From NCBI GenBank assembly GCA_033725935.1, contig MU867070.1:248001-312000 (forward strand): 64,000 nucleotides of DNA, written 5' to 3'. Made by a program: the position numbers and the translations under genes. This DNA comes from Cladorrhinum sp. PSN259 (lineage: Eukaryota; Ascomycota; Sordariomycetes; Sordariales; Podosporaceae). Shown here in pieces: positions 1 to 9,817 of the stretch. Each line of letters starts with the position of its first letter. Position 1 is the stretch's first letter. A model generated the notes under the pieces. It searched no databases. It was not told where the DNA came from and worked only from the letters and a program-made list of their open reading frames with translations.

Positions 1-592
1 TGAAAAGGACAATCTTTACGAAGGCCTGGAACGTGAAGGATATCCTCCCATCTCAGAGCGCGACATCCACCACATGTTTGTCGAGGCCATCATGGCAGGC
101 AAGCCTGTTCCCGATCAAATATACGACATCACGACAGGTTTGCGCCGCTTCCAGGCTAACCTCCCCACTCTGCCATGGCACAACGATCCTCGCTTCTCTC
201 ATTACACCAAGCGCGAGGATGATGGGGATACTGAACTCAATCTTGAGGGTGCAAAGAAGAGTTTGAAAGAGCTCATTGAGGCGGCTAAAGAAAAGGAGGC
301 GCTCATGGAGGTGCTTGAACTGGCATTTATCACGCAGCTGCAGACGCAGTTGATGCTTGCCGAAGGGGCGGTGAGCGGTGATCATAGCCTTGTTGACCTG
401 GGGGTCGACTCACTAGCGGCGGTAGAATTGCGGAATTGGGTTTACAAGTCTGTGGGGTTCGATCTTCCGGTTATGAAGCTTCTCAGCGGAGTCTCAATCA
501 CAGAAATGTGCGAAGACATTGCAACATTCGTTATTGCCTCTAGAGGGAACACGGAGAACCAGGAGCCCGATTCTGGTGGCAATACCGCGTAA
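1..592 (+). CDS. Reducing polyketide synthase, 3' end only (partial)
   Basis: This is the C-terminal part of an iterative type I polyketide synthase. The reading frame is open from base 2 and runs to a TAA at 590-592, so the gene starts outside the window. The first ~70 residues look like the end of a ketoreductase region (the 'SERDIHHMFVEAI' stretch is usual before the carrier in fungal reducing synthases). Next comes a charged linker and then an acyl carrier protein with the phosphopantetheine motif GVDSL, whose Ser is at about bases 407-409. No thioesterase, methyltransferase or release domain follows the carrier, as expected for highly reducing enzymes, so release would need another protein. 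Two flavin monooxygenases downstream could be tailoring enzymes. The family is clear; the product cannot be deduced. Confidence 0.9.
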   Translation, partial: EKDNLYEGLEREGYPPISERDIHHMFVEAIMAGKPVPDQIYDITTGLRRFQANLPTLPWHNDPRFSHYTKREDDGDTELNLEGAKKSLKELIEAAKEKEALMEVLELAFITQLQTQLMLAEGAVSGDHSLVDLGVDSLAAVELRNWVYKSVGFDLPVMKLLSGVSITEMCEDIATFVIASRGNTENQEPDSGGNTA

Positions 593-1937
593 TCCAACAA
601 GTCGGCTAACGCGGAAATAAACACCGCAGACACGACCAAGACCGACGGCTTGAAGTATGATTCAGCCAGATGTTGGGAGGTAGTAAATATTTTGAGCGAC
701 ATACCACGTTCTGCATTGGAAGGAGTCGTTGGGGAGGCGCGCGGGTAGGTAATGGGATGAGGCGTTGCGCCGCTGCTTTTCCTTGCAGTTTTGTTTTTGC
801 GTTGTATGGGGTATTGTAAGGGGTTGGTTATTTCAAAATGACGGATTGAGGATACTGGAGTGAAACAGGCTGGGTAAAAAGGGATGGAAGGTATGCAAAG
901 ATATAGTCTCTTAGTAGTTCATATGTTCTTCGATATTTCTCTTACTTTGATGGGATCTTTCTGGTTTGGCTGTTCGCCCGCCCTCTTTTTGCATTTTTGC
1001 TTCTATCTTTGCTCCTATTTTTCATGTATCTTGAGGCTTTGATTGGGTTATAAATAAGACCGTGCTTTGCTTTATTATGACTATCTTGTATGCTCATTGT
1101 TATTTGCAAGCTACATTTCAGGAATCACATATCCGCAGCTCATGGGGTGTAAGAGGAGGAGCGTGTATGTAGCAGGTTAGCCCCTCACCACTAGCCGATG
1201 GTCGGGAGCGGGGTTGAGCGATGAAGCAGAGAGAGATACTCCGTACATCCGACGTGTCACCTATTTATCTGCACGTTTCCATATATGTACATGTACTATC
1301 AGCTAAATGGGGTTATTTCGCGGGGTTTGGAAGCTTTATGTAGTACATAAGTGGCAAGACTCGATGGCTGCAGTGTAAGCGAGACACAATTCTTTTCTTC
1401 TTTTTCTTTTCTTCTGTGATGTCTTGTCTCACTTTTGGTACAATAAGATAGCTAGCAGGACCGGCGAACCTTTGACTAAAGGGCAATCGGTAGTACGAAA
1501 TATTATTATTATTATTGTCTCACTTTTGGTACGTCCGCTGTGGATGATTGGTTTGGTTTTATGTGGTACGATGTATGTAAGCGGGTCCTGGAATTGGGGG
1601 AAACACGATCATCCCCGGATGAGGGGCACGAAGGGTGGGAGGGGAGGAGGGGCTTTGGGGAATGAGGAGATCGCTCTCGGAGGAATCGTCAATGCGAATG
1701 GGTGGGGGGGAGGGGCGTTGTTAACTGTTGCACAAACGACATCGGAATGGAAAGTTTCTTACTCCCCCTTTAAAACCTCCGGTACCCCCTCCCCTGTGCT
1801 TGTTTAATCTTTTTTTTTTTTTTGGTTTTTCTCTTGAATCTTTTTTCACATCTTTTCTTTGAGCACATTACTTTTAGAAAAAAAACGCCAAGAGTTTTTG
1901 CCAAAGAAGATACTAAATAAATAAAAAATTTAAAAAA
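593..1937. other. Intergenic, no gene seen
   Basis: This 1.3 kb lies between the polyketide synthase stop and the flavin monooxygenase start. It should hold the synthase 3' UTR and the next promoter. It contains pyrimidine-rich tracts, an (ATT)n run near 1500-1516 and an 18-bp direct repeat. The open frames have no family signal. Confidence 0.6.
1424..1532. repeat. 18-bp direct repeat pair
   Basis: The identical 18-mer TTGTCTCACTTTTGGTAC occurs at 1424-1441 and again at 1515-1532, 91 bp apart. The second copy is preceded by a short ATT microsatellite. No coding or mobile-element signal accompanies it. Confidence 0.75.
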
Positions 1938-3988
1938 ATGGCGACAGCAACTACTACTACTACTGACTCGAAAGAAGCGGCGGTCCACATCCCCTCGCAT
2001 CAACGAATCCTCGCCGGATCCTCTCAACAACCCCCCGCTCCCTGGCCCGCTTCCTCCGCCACCGCCACAGCTTCTTCATCCGAAGACGGAATCGACGCAG
2101 TAGGGATAGCCGGCCAAATTGTGGACAAAATCAATGACGCTCTGTCGACACGTTCTTACGAGGATATCGCGTCGCTTTTTCGTTCGAGCGAAGGAGATGG
2201 TGACGACGACGATGCCAACAACTGCTTCTGGCGGGATCACCTGGGACTCTCGTGGGAACTACGCACCCTAAAAGGCAAAAATAACATCCTGGAGTACCTG
2301 AGGGAGCACGGAGGGAATTTGAGCAGAGTTGATTTGGACTCGAGCTCAGCGTGGAAGAAGGCGCAGGTAGCCAATTTCGCTCCGGCGGGTGAATGCAAAG
2401 GGATCGGGTTTTATATTCGTTTCGAGGGGGGCGGCGGCGGCGAACAGGGAACAAAAAAGAAGGAGGGCAGAGGGGTGGTTAGGCTCGTCGAAGAAGAAAA
2501 GGGAAAGTGGAGGATTTGGACGCTGTTTACCACCTTACAAGGACTGAACGGGTTCGAAGAGCCGGTGGGAGCAAATAGGGAGGAAGGGGTCAAGCATGGT
2601 GGGATGGTCGGGCGGAAGAATTGGAGGGAGAGGAGGGAGGAGGAGGTCGAGGGGGCGAAGCCTCTGGTTTTGGTTGTTGGTGAGTTTACCCGCTACAAAA
2701 AAACACAAAAAAAGCACAAAACAAAATGAGAGTGCATGCTGACACAGGAGTTTTTTTAATTATAGGTGCTGGACAGGGAGGTTTGACCATTGCGGCGAGG
2801 TTGAAGATGCTGGGCGTGCCGACTTTGATCATTGACAAGAATGAGAGGGTGGGGGATAATTGGAGGAAGAGGTATCATCAGCTTGTGCTGCACGATCCTG
2901 TATGGTACGATCATCTGCCTTACTTGCCTTTCCCTGACTTTTGGCCTGTTTTTACGCCAAAGGATAAGCTGGCGGATTGGTTTGAAGGGTATGTAAAGTC
3001 GTTGGAGTTGAACGTGTGGATGGAAAGCGAGTTGGAGAGCAGCGAGTGGGATGAGGGGAAGAAGGAGTGGACCGTCACCATCAGCAAGGGGCCAGGTGGG
3101 GAGAGAAGGACATTGAACCCAAAGCATGTTGTGCTCTGCACCGGACACTCGGGCAAGGCATACCTACCCAGCATCAAGGGCATGGATGGATTCAAGGGCG
3201 ATGTCATCTGCCACTCCTCTGCCTTTGCGGGGGCGAAGGAGAGCGGGAAAGGGAAGAAGGCGGTGGTTGTGGGCGCTTGCAATTCTAGTCACGACATTTG
3301 TCAAGACTTTTATGAGAAGGGTTATGAGGTCACCATGGTGCAGCGGTCGTCGACTTGTGTGGTTTCGAGCAAGGCAGCGCTCAAGGTTTTGCTGGCTGTG
3401 TTGTACGAGGAAGGCGGGCCACCGGTGGAAGACAGCGATATTTGGCTTTACGGGTGGCCGAGCCAAATTCTCAAGTCAATCCAGGTAGACTTGGTCAAGA
3501 TCCAAATGGAGATGGACAAGGATTTGTTGGAAGGACTGGAAAAGGCAGGCTTCAAGACGGACGATGGCATTGACGGGGGTGGACTGTTTGCCAAGTACTT
3601 GCAGAGAGGTGGCGGATATTACATCGACGTAGGGATGTCACAGCTCATCGTTGATGGCAAAGTCAAGGTGAAGCAGGGCCAGGAGATTCTCGAGGTGTTG
3701 CCGAATGGGCTAAAGTTTGCCGATGGCAGCGAGCTAGAGGCCGACGAGATTGTTTTTGCCACGGGATACGACAGAATGGGGGATACAGCCCGAACGATAT
3801 TTGGGGACAAGGTGGCGGATCAAACTGAGGACGTCTGGGGTTGGAATGAGGAGGGAGAAATGAGAGGAGTCTGGAAGGGAAGTGGCCATCCTGGCTTTTG
3901 GTACCATGCAGGCAACTTGGCGCTTGTGCGATACCATTCCAGACTACTGGCGCTACAGATCAAAGGCAAGCTCGAGGGGCTTCATTAG
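1938..3988 (+). CDS. Flavin-containing monooxygenase with N-terminal NTF2-like domain
   Basis: This is a predicted FAD/NADPH-dependent monooxygenase of 654 residues. Exon 1 is 1938-2679, the intron 2680-2765 (GTGAGT...TATAG), and exon 2 is 2766-3988. The join restores the FAD-binding glycine motif VVGAGQGG at about residue 246, which neither exon encodes alone. The first ~245 residues are a Ser/Thr-rich leader followed by a region I read as an NTF2/SnoaL-like fold (about 60-220), an arrangement seen in fungal FMO-like proteins of about 600 residues. A second nucleotide-binding motif (VVVGACNSS) lies near 411, and FATGYD near 578 is the usual late FMO motif. The ATG follows an A-rich leader. 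It lies downstream of the polyketide synthase on the same strand, so a tailoring role is possible. The substrate is unknown. Confidence 0.85.
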
Positions 3989-4148
3989 ATAGCTGTCACA
4001 CGCGAAGAAAAGCAGAGTTGGAACTTCAGGGGTTGCTGACAAGGGGTGTCGTCAGGGGCAACCCTCAAGGGTACTCAATCAGGGATGCCACGCGACAGAT
4101 TATGTATTCTCATTCATTCCTCTATCCAAAATGTGCTTTTCAAGCCAT

Positions 4149-5477
4149 TTAATCGCTGCCGCCGCTGTTTTTTGAGGACCTTCCGCGAACCTCTCCCTCA
4201 AACTTCTTCATCGCCTCCTCGTTCTGCTTCTGCAAATCCGCCTCATTCGTAAAGATGCTCGCCATCTCAAAGACCTCCCGCAGCTTATCCGGATGCTCAT
4301 GGATGTCTCCCTCGGCGTACGCATAAATCCTCCCAAACTTCCTTGCCAAGTCCACAACAGACTGTGACCGGGGCCGCCGCACAGCATCATAAGCCGACAG
4401 CGCATCCTCGATCCGTCCCGCCTGCTTGACTCTCCCAAACAGGTGGTCTAGGACAGCAGCGTCTTCCAGCGCCTGCGCCGCGCCATTCCCAGCGAAGGGG
4501 AGGGATGCGTGCGCTGCATCTCCCAGCATGGCGACGCGGGACTTGGCATAAAGGGGAGCGTGGTCGTGATCGCCTACGCTCCACGAGGCGGAGGTGTCGG
4601 CGGCAACGAGGGAGACAATTGCTTGGGCGTCTGGGTGGTAGCCGGAGTATAAGGAAGGATCCAGTTTGGCGGCGTTGCTGGATTTGTCTTTGTCGGTGTC
4701 CGGACCAGTGGGGCTCGACGTGGCGATACCCCGGACGGCGACGCCGGCACTAAGACGGGTCCCTTTATTCATAGGGATGCAGTTAATGTGCCCTCGCGGA
4801 CCCAAAAAGATGGGAACGGTGCGGGTGTATTTCTCGTCAATGCGCTTGCGTGCAACTTCGGCTGATACGAGGGTGCGGAACACTTGCCAGCGGTCGTGGT
4901 TCTTGGGGTGCGTCGCAGGGTGGTCATCACCGAGGAGGTAGGCGCGGACGACGCTGTGAATGCCGTCGGCACCGAGCAGGCAGTCGGCAGAGCATTTACT
5001 GCCGTCGGTGAACTCGAAGTGGACCTGTTGGTCAGAGCCTTCCTCGGGTTCCCAGACTTTGGAAAGCTTCTTGCCGAATATTATGCGGTCCTTGGGGATC
5101 AACTGGAGCAAACCGGCAAGGAGGTCTGCGCGGCTGACGCTCTTTCTCCCTTTGGCACGGCCGAGTTCGGCAACCAGCTCACCCGCGTGTGGGCCTTGAC
5201 CAAAGTACAGTTGGGTGGCCATTTCCTGATCGGCTTCCGAGGCAATGTCGATGGCTTTGTCGAGATAGGCTTGATGCACTTCTGGTCCAAGGAGCGCCAT
5301 GGCTTTGATGGCATTGCGGTGAAGAGCTAGACCTGCACCTACATCTTTGTGTTCGGGTACTGCTTCATACACACGCACCTCGAGATGTGGTTTCTTGATC
5401 AGGCCCGCAGCGAGAGCGAGGCCGGCGATGCCTCCGCCAATGATAGCAATAGAGACGGTAGGGCCAGTTGAACCCAT
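4149..5477 (-). CDS. FAD-dependent monooxygenase, salicylate hydroxylase-like
   Basis: This is a class A flavoprotein monooxygenase of 442 residues (PHBH fold), which typically hydroxylates aromatic rings using NAD(P)H. The sequence shows IIGGGIAGLALA near the N-terminus for the FAD ADP moiety, an LGADGIHSVVR motif (DG motif), and MLGDAAHASLPFAGNGA (GD motif, which binds the FAD ribityl chain and includes the active-site Pro). Length fits the family. The frame stays open upstream to 5630, but I chose the ATG at 5475-5477 because it places the FAD motif about 10 residues in, as in relatives; the upstream 51 residues look untranslated. It is convergent with the flavin monooxygenase gene. With the nearby polyketide synthase it could be a tailoring enzyme. 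A stand-alone catabolic role is equally possible. Confidence 0.9.
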   Translation of the reverse strand: MGSTGPTVSIAIIGGGIAGLALAAGLIKKPHLEVRVYEAVPEHKDVGAGLALHRNAIKAMALLGPEVHQAYLDKAIDIASEADQEMATQLYFGQGPHAGELVAELGRAKGRKSVSRADLLAGLLQLIPKDRIIFGKKLSKVWEPEEGSDQQVHFEFTDGSKCSADCLLGADGIHSVVRAYLLGDDHPATHPKNHDRWQVFRTLVSAEVARKRIDEKYTRTVPIFLGPRGHINCIPMNKGTRLSAGVAVRGIATSSPTGPDTDKDKSSNAAKLDPSLYSGYHPDAQAIVSLVAADTSASWSVGDHDHAPLYAKSRVAMLGDAAHASLPFAGNGAAQALEDAAVLDHLFGRVKQAGRIEDALSAYDAVRRPRSQSVVDLARKFGRIYAYAEGDIHEHPDKLREVFEMASIFTNEADLQKQNEEAMKKFEGEVRGRSSKNSGGSD

Positions 5478-5866
5478 CACGACAATCTTATCTTTCACAA
5501 TAATGGAAATGACAAACCGGTCAACATGTAAATGGAAATTGGTTACAAGAGTATTTGAATGGAAGTTGCGTGGATGGGAAAGGGGGTGGGGTATTGATGT
5601 CATAGATAGCATCGGTCTTGCCAATGCCACGGGCAGGAGCTACCAAGAGTCATTAGCGGTGGCTCTAACGACACCGAACTGATCGAATGTTTCCAGTAAA
5701 CACACGTGCCTGCCATTTACAAAAAGAGGAAAATGAACAGGAAAGAAGCAGACACATCTTCCAGAGCAGTTCCCGCCAATGGCGCAACCACAAAGCAAAG
5801 ATCTGCTTCCACCTGATTGATGCAAATTTCCCCTGGACAATCAATACCCGGCGCCAGCTTGCAGAG
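5478..5866. promoter_or_regulatory. Divergent promoter region
   Basis: This 389 bp separates the starts of the salicylate-hydroxylase-like gene (minus) and the GH18 gene (plus), so it must contain both promoters. One CACGTG lies at 5703-5708. Nothing else stands out. Confidence 0.5.
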
Positions 5867-7135
5867 ATGAAGTCAATTCTAATTCACGCCGCCTCTCTCT
5901 CGGCAAGCTTGGTCGCTGCCATTCCTTCAATTCCCTCTCGTGAGCTCACCACCACACCTTTGCCAGATATTGTTTATCCGGAACTTCCTAGATTGGTAAT
6001 TTATTACCAAACAACCCACGACAGCAATGGTCGGCCAATCTCGATGCTCCCTCTGGTGACAGAACTTGGAATTGCTCTGACCCATCTAATTGTTTGTTCT
6101 ATCCATGTCAATCACGAAGGCATCATCCACCTCAACGACTTTCCACCCCACACACCGATGTTCTACACTCTGTGGAACGAGACCGAAGTCCTCAGGGACG
6201 CAGGGGTCAAGATCATGGGCATGGTGGGCGGTGCTGCGCGAGGCTCCTTTGCAAATACCACCCTTGGCGGAGACGACGACGCCTTCGAATACTATTACGG
6301 TCAGTTGCGTGATACCATCTGGCAATATGAGTTGGATGGCTTGGACATTGATGTCGAGCAGCCCATGAGCCAGGATCACATCAACCGCTTGATCAAACGC
6401 CTACGATACGATTTCGGCCCCGAATTCATCATAACACTGGCTCCTGTCGCCAGCGCCTTAAGGGGATCTTATGCCAACCTGAGCGGATTCAACTACATCA
6501 CCCTTGAGAGAGAACTGGGACGCGAGATTTCATTTTACAATGCTCAATTTTACAACGGGTTTGGCTCAGCACATACGACAGATGACATGGACCGGTTTGC
6601 CAATCTCGGTTGGGATCTTCGAAAAATTGTCATTGGGCAACCCACAACACGAGGAAACGCATATGGGTTTGTGTCATTTGAGACACTCAACGCCACCCTG
6701 GTTGCTCTTAGGGACAAATACGGCCCCAAGAATATCGGTGGCATCATGGGGTGGGAGTATTTCAACAGCGCGCCCATGGGCATTGAGGCTCCTTGGAGAT
6801 GGGCGCAAATCATGACTGCTATCCTTCGTCCCAAAGCACAGATCAAGCTCTACATCACGGCCAACAAGGCAGAGGAACTAAGTGAAGCATGGATGGAGAG
6901 CGCTAGGTCACGGACTCGGGAACTTGAGCGGTTACGGGCCCTTCAACGCCTCCAAAGATGCAAACAAGCCCAGAGAATGAGGAGCAGGGAGCTCATGCCA
7001 ATATACTGTCACCCGAAAACGCTCGATAAGCAGGTGCCCCTTCTGATGTCTAACATTGAACACAAGTTGAGGCCAAATGTGGATTACATGGCGATGGTAA
7101 ATGCTGAGGAGGGACAAGAGGAGGTTAAGCAGTAG
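5867..7135 (+). CDS. Secreted GH18 chitinase-like glycoside hydrolase
   Basis: This family 18 glycoside hydrolase of 422 residues is probably secreted and acts on chitin or N-acetylglucosamine-linked glycans. A signal peptide occupies about residues 1-20, with Ala/Leu-rich hydrophobicity ending near AAIPS. The TIM-barrel catalytic motif DGLDIDVE is complete at 157-164, with E164 as the proton donor. Later barrel strands are visible (FYNAQFYNGFG, GGIMGWEYFNS). After about residue 345 comes a ~75-residue tail rich in Arg, Leu and Glu that may form a coiled coil and is not part of the barrel; there is no chitin-binding module. The start is the ATG at 5867, because the signal peptide begins there; the upstream open frame is charged and unlikely to be translated. 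I see no intron. Confidence 0.88.
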   Translation: MKSILIHAASLSASLVAAIPSIPSRELTTTPLPDIVYPELPRLVIYYQTTHDSNGRPISMLPLVTELGIALTHLIVCSIHVNHEGIIHLNDFPPHTPMFYTLWNETEVLRDAGVKIMGMVGGAARGSFANTTLGGDDDAFEYYYGQLRDTIWQYELDGLDIDVEQPMSQDHINRLIKRLRYDFGPEFIITLAPVASALRGSYANLSGFNYITLERELGREISFYNAQFYNGFGSAHTTDDMDRFANLGWDLRKIVIGQPTTRGNAYGFVSFETLNATLVALRDKYGPKNIGGIMGWEYFNSAPMGIEAPWRWAQIMTAILRPKAQIKLYITANKAEELSEAWMESARSRTRELERLRALQRLQRCKQAQRMRSRELMPIYCHPKTLDKQVPLLMSNIEHKLRPNVDYMAMVNAEEGQEEVKQ

Positions 7136-7874
7136 CTCCTTCTATCTCATTTCCTTGAAAAGAAGCCTTTCATTACCCCACGGTGTGTGACCAGGCAGGG
7201 CACCTAGAAACTCACCTATGTGTACATATACATAATGGTAGATATAATTATGCAACAGATTCTATCCCGCAATCGATGGTGTGCCAGGGTGATTTTTAAG
7301 AGCCAGAAACTTTGAAATCTGATCAGTCCACTAACCAGGCAATATATACAAATATAAGCCGCCATAAGCTGCTGATGTACTTGGTCTGAGCACTTAAAGG
7401 CATTGAAGCTTGCGTTATTTGCTTACGACACTTAACAAAGAAATTGTGAGAAGTCGATTCTGCTTTATGACAAGTCAAGTAGACAACTTTTATTGCATCA
7501 CATCCATGGGTGCGAGCACTATTATCAAGATGTTAGGAGAACCACAACAGCTGATAACATTTTCGGTGATTGATAAATAATCACAGTCTATAGCCAGAAC
7601 TGGCCGAGATGTATGTGGCCAGAAACCAACCATACCGAAAGCACTAAAATTACATACAAGCCATACACCAATTGTGACATAAGCAATGCATTTTCATTTG
7701 TTCTGAAAAAACCAACTGCTAATAAAAATCTCCCCCAGAGTATTATCCAAAACCCATAGTATAGTATAATCTCATATAGCCATATCACATTTCATTTCAT
7801 AAAAAATTCCTCCTAAAAAATCTCCAGAGCCCATTTCCAATGTTACACCTTCCAAGCCATTACACTTTAGGCAT
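7136..7874. other. AT-rich intergenic, no gene seen
   Basis: This 739 bp lies between the convergent GH18 and small secreted protein genes. It is more AT-rich than the genes around it, particularly 7300-7800, and presumably holds both 3' UTRs. No open frame looks coding. Confidence 0.55.
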
Positions 7875-8397
7875 TTAAAGGGGAGTCCAGGGTCTGCACT
7901 TGTTCGCAGCGCAGTACCCGTTGCAGCAGAGCCCCACGAACTGGCCATTCCTGTAGCAATCCTGATAAGTGGTGAGGCAGAAGCCCTGGCAGCTGACGCT
8001 GACGATGGGCACCGGCGGGCCGACAAACACTTGGTTCTCGTTGCCGGCGATGCTGCTGACAAGAGTGACGGTGCCGCTGGCGGGAGGGGCGTAGTTGAAC
8101 TTGCAGAGACGGTAGATGTCGTAGTCGGTGGATCCGATGATGTTGATGTTGAGATCGTTGTGGTCTGCACAGTGGTAACCGGATGTTAGAAGAAAGATGC
8201 GAGATCTAAGGGCAAGGAGGCAGGATAAACATACTGGTTGGATAAGTGTTACCATCGGCGGGGATGGTCATGGTGTACGAAGTAGGACCGGCGTAGAAAG
8301 TGAGGTGAACGGTTTGTGCAGCGCTGCGTTGCTCGAGGGGGATGGTAGTGGCCGAGGCCAGGCCAAGGGCAGTGGCTAAGACGGCGAGATACTTCAT
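7875..8397 (-). CDS. Small secreted cysteine-rich protein
   Basis: This is a predicted secreted protein of 150 residues. Exon 1 is 8397-8235, the intron 8234-8165 (GTATGT...GTGCAG, 70 bp), and exon 2 is 8164-7875; the total is 151 codons with phase preserved. Residues 1-17 form a signal peptide ending at LASA. The middle is a beta-rich stretch (HLTFYAGPTSYTMTIP). Eight cysteines follow in the mature part, seven of them in the last ~40 residues, including a CC pair, which suggests a disulfide-knotted C-terminus. Proteins of this layout in plant-associated ascomycetes are often listed as candidate effectors, but I recognise no named family, so the function is open. Confidence 0.8.
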
Positions 8398-9817
8398 GTT
8401 GAAGTTTGTTCTGAAGTTTGTGTGTATATATGTGTGTTTGTATGTTGCAATCCCAAGATGAGATGTTGTGATTGTAGAACGAAAATTTGTGTTCGAAAGC
8501 AGGAAGCACCTCAAGACTTTATACACAAAAAAAATCAAACCCCTTGTCCCTCCAGAACCAACGGTCAGAGTCCAAAAATATCCCAATCGCCAGTTTTTTT
8601 TTCGTTTCCCCTCTTCCTAAACTCGGTCCACTTCACGCCAGCATTAAAAGTCACGAGCTGGGGATGGCTATTATCAGCCTAGCATGACCTGCTCAACAAA
8701 CCGCCGATATTCCCAAATAGAAAAAAACCTCTTCAATCCCGGTAGCAGGTGGGATCTACCACTAAACTAAGGTACCAATGTAACATTGATAACCAAGGTT
8801 ATTGCAAGAAATCGCTAGACTCCTTTCAATCATCAGAATACGAGAAATTTGGACGACTCACAAAGCTTGGCATAACGTGTGAACCGAACAATCACACTAC
8901 CTAAAGTGGGTGGTGTGCAGCAAAACATGCAAGCAAAAAAATAGCAGGTGACCTATCCATGTATGACCAGCACTGAGAAAATAATTCCCCAGTCAGGCTA
9001 CAGCACCACCACCCGATTACCGATGGGCGGGGCCCTGTTCCGCCCTCCTTCCAGGTTCCTGCCCCCCATCACCCACCATCCTCGAGCGTCGTTGCCTGTT
9101 AGCTGCAGCGTTCTTTTATGGGGTTACCCCAATCCTCCCCAGGTCGCATTAATCCCCACACCCAAAAGAATTCGCCTAACATCGGAGAGGTAAACCCAAT
9201 CGCATCGTTTGCTCCATTTCAGCCCATCGCCAAAATACCACCTTGACACCCCTACCACACCCCACCCACCCCAACCCAATTTCCAGCCCTATCAGAATTG
9301 CTTTCCCTTTCTTGTGACAATATCATCGCACTGCATGCCGCTGTGCTTGGCCCAACCTCGTGTTACGAGACAACTGTTGGTAGACTATTACCATAGTAAA
9401 CAATTCTCTGTCGATCATTGCTTCGGATGGTATGGAACCGAATGCGGAAAACCCCCGGTTTTCCAACTTGACAAATGCCTAGAGCCAGTAAGACGGGGGA
9501 TTGATATGCCCCTAATGCCCGGGATACGAATAACATTATGTACATGGTATATCCCTCTGTTCACCGACATTAGTTGTACTCAGATTCGGTGAGACGGAAA
9601 TGCAAGTATCAAAAAAGTCAGATGGACACATCGTTCCACGAAGATGCGGCTGATGATCCGACTCCTCTTCTTCCGACTTTCGGGATTTTCAAAGACTCGG
9701 ATAGTCGGAATTCAGAAAGAAAAGAAAAACAAAAAAGCGTTTGCAATGAAATGTCTAGGGTATCGTATCCTGAATATGTATGTGCAAGTCAAAAAATCCA
9801 TCAGCCACATAGAAAAC
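8398..9817. other. Intergenic, no gene seen
   Basis: This 1.4 kb upstream of the small secreted protein gene contains its promoter and the ABC transporter 3' UTR. The proximal 200 bp has a TG/CA-rich stretch near 8415-8445. A perfect hairpin lies at 9446-9464. The open frames on both strands look random. Confidence 0.55.
9446..9464. repeat. Perfect short inverted repeat
   Basis: GGAAAACC (9446-9453) and GGTTTTCC (9457-9464) are exact reverse complements around a 3-base CCC loop. It lies in non-coding DNA about 350 bp beyond the ABC transporter stop. It could be a protein-binding palindrome or chance. Confidence 0.6.
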
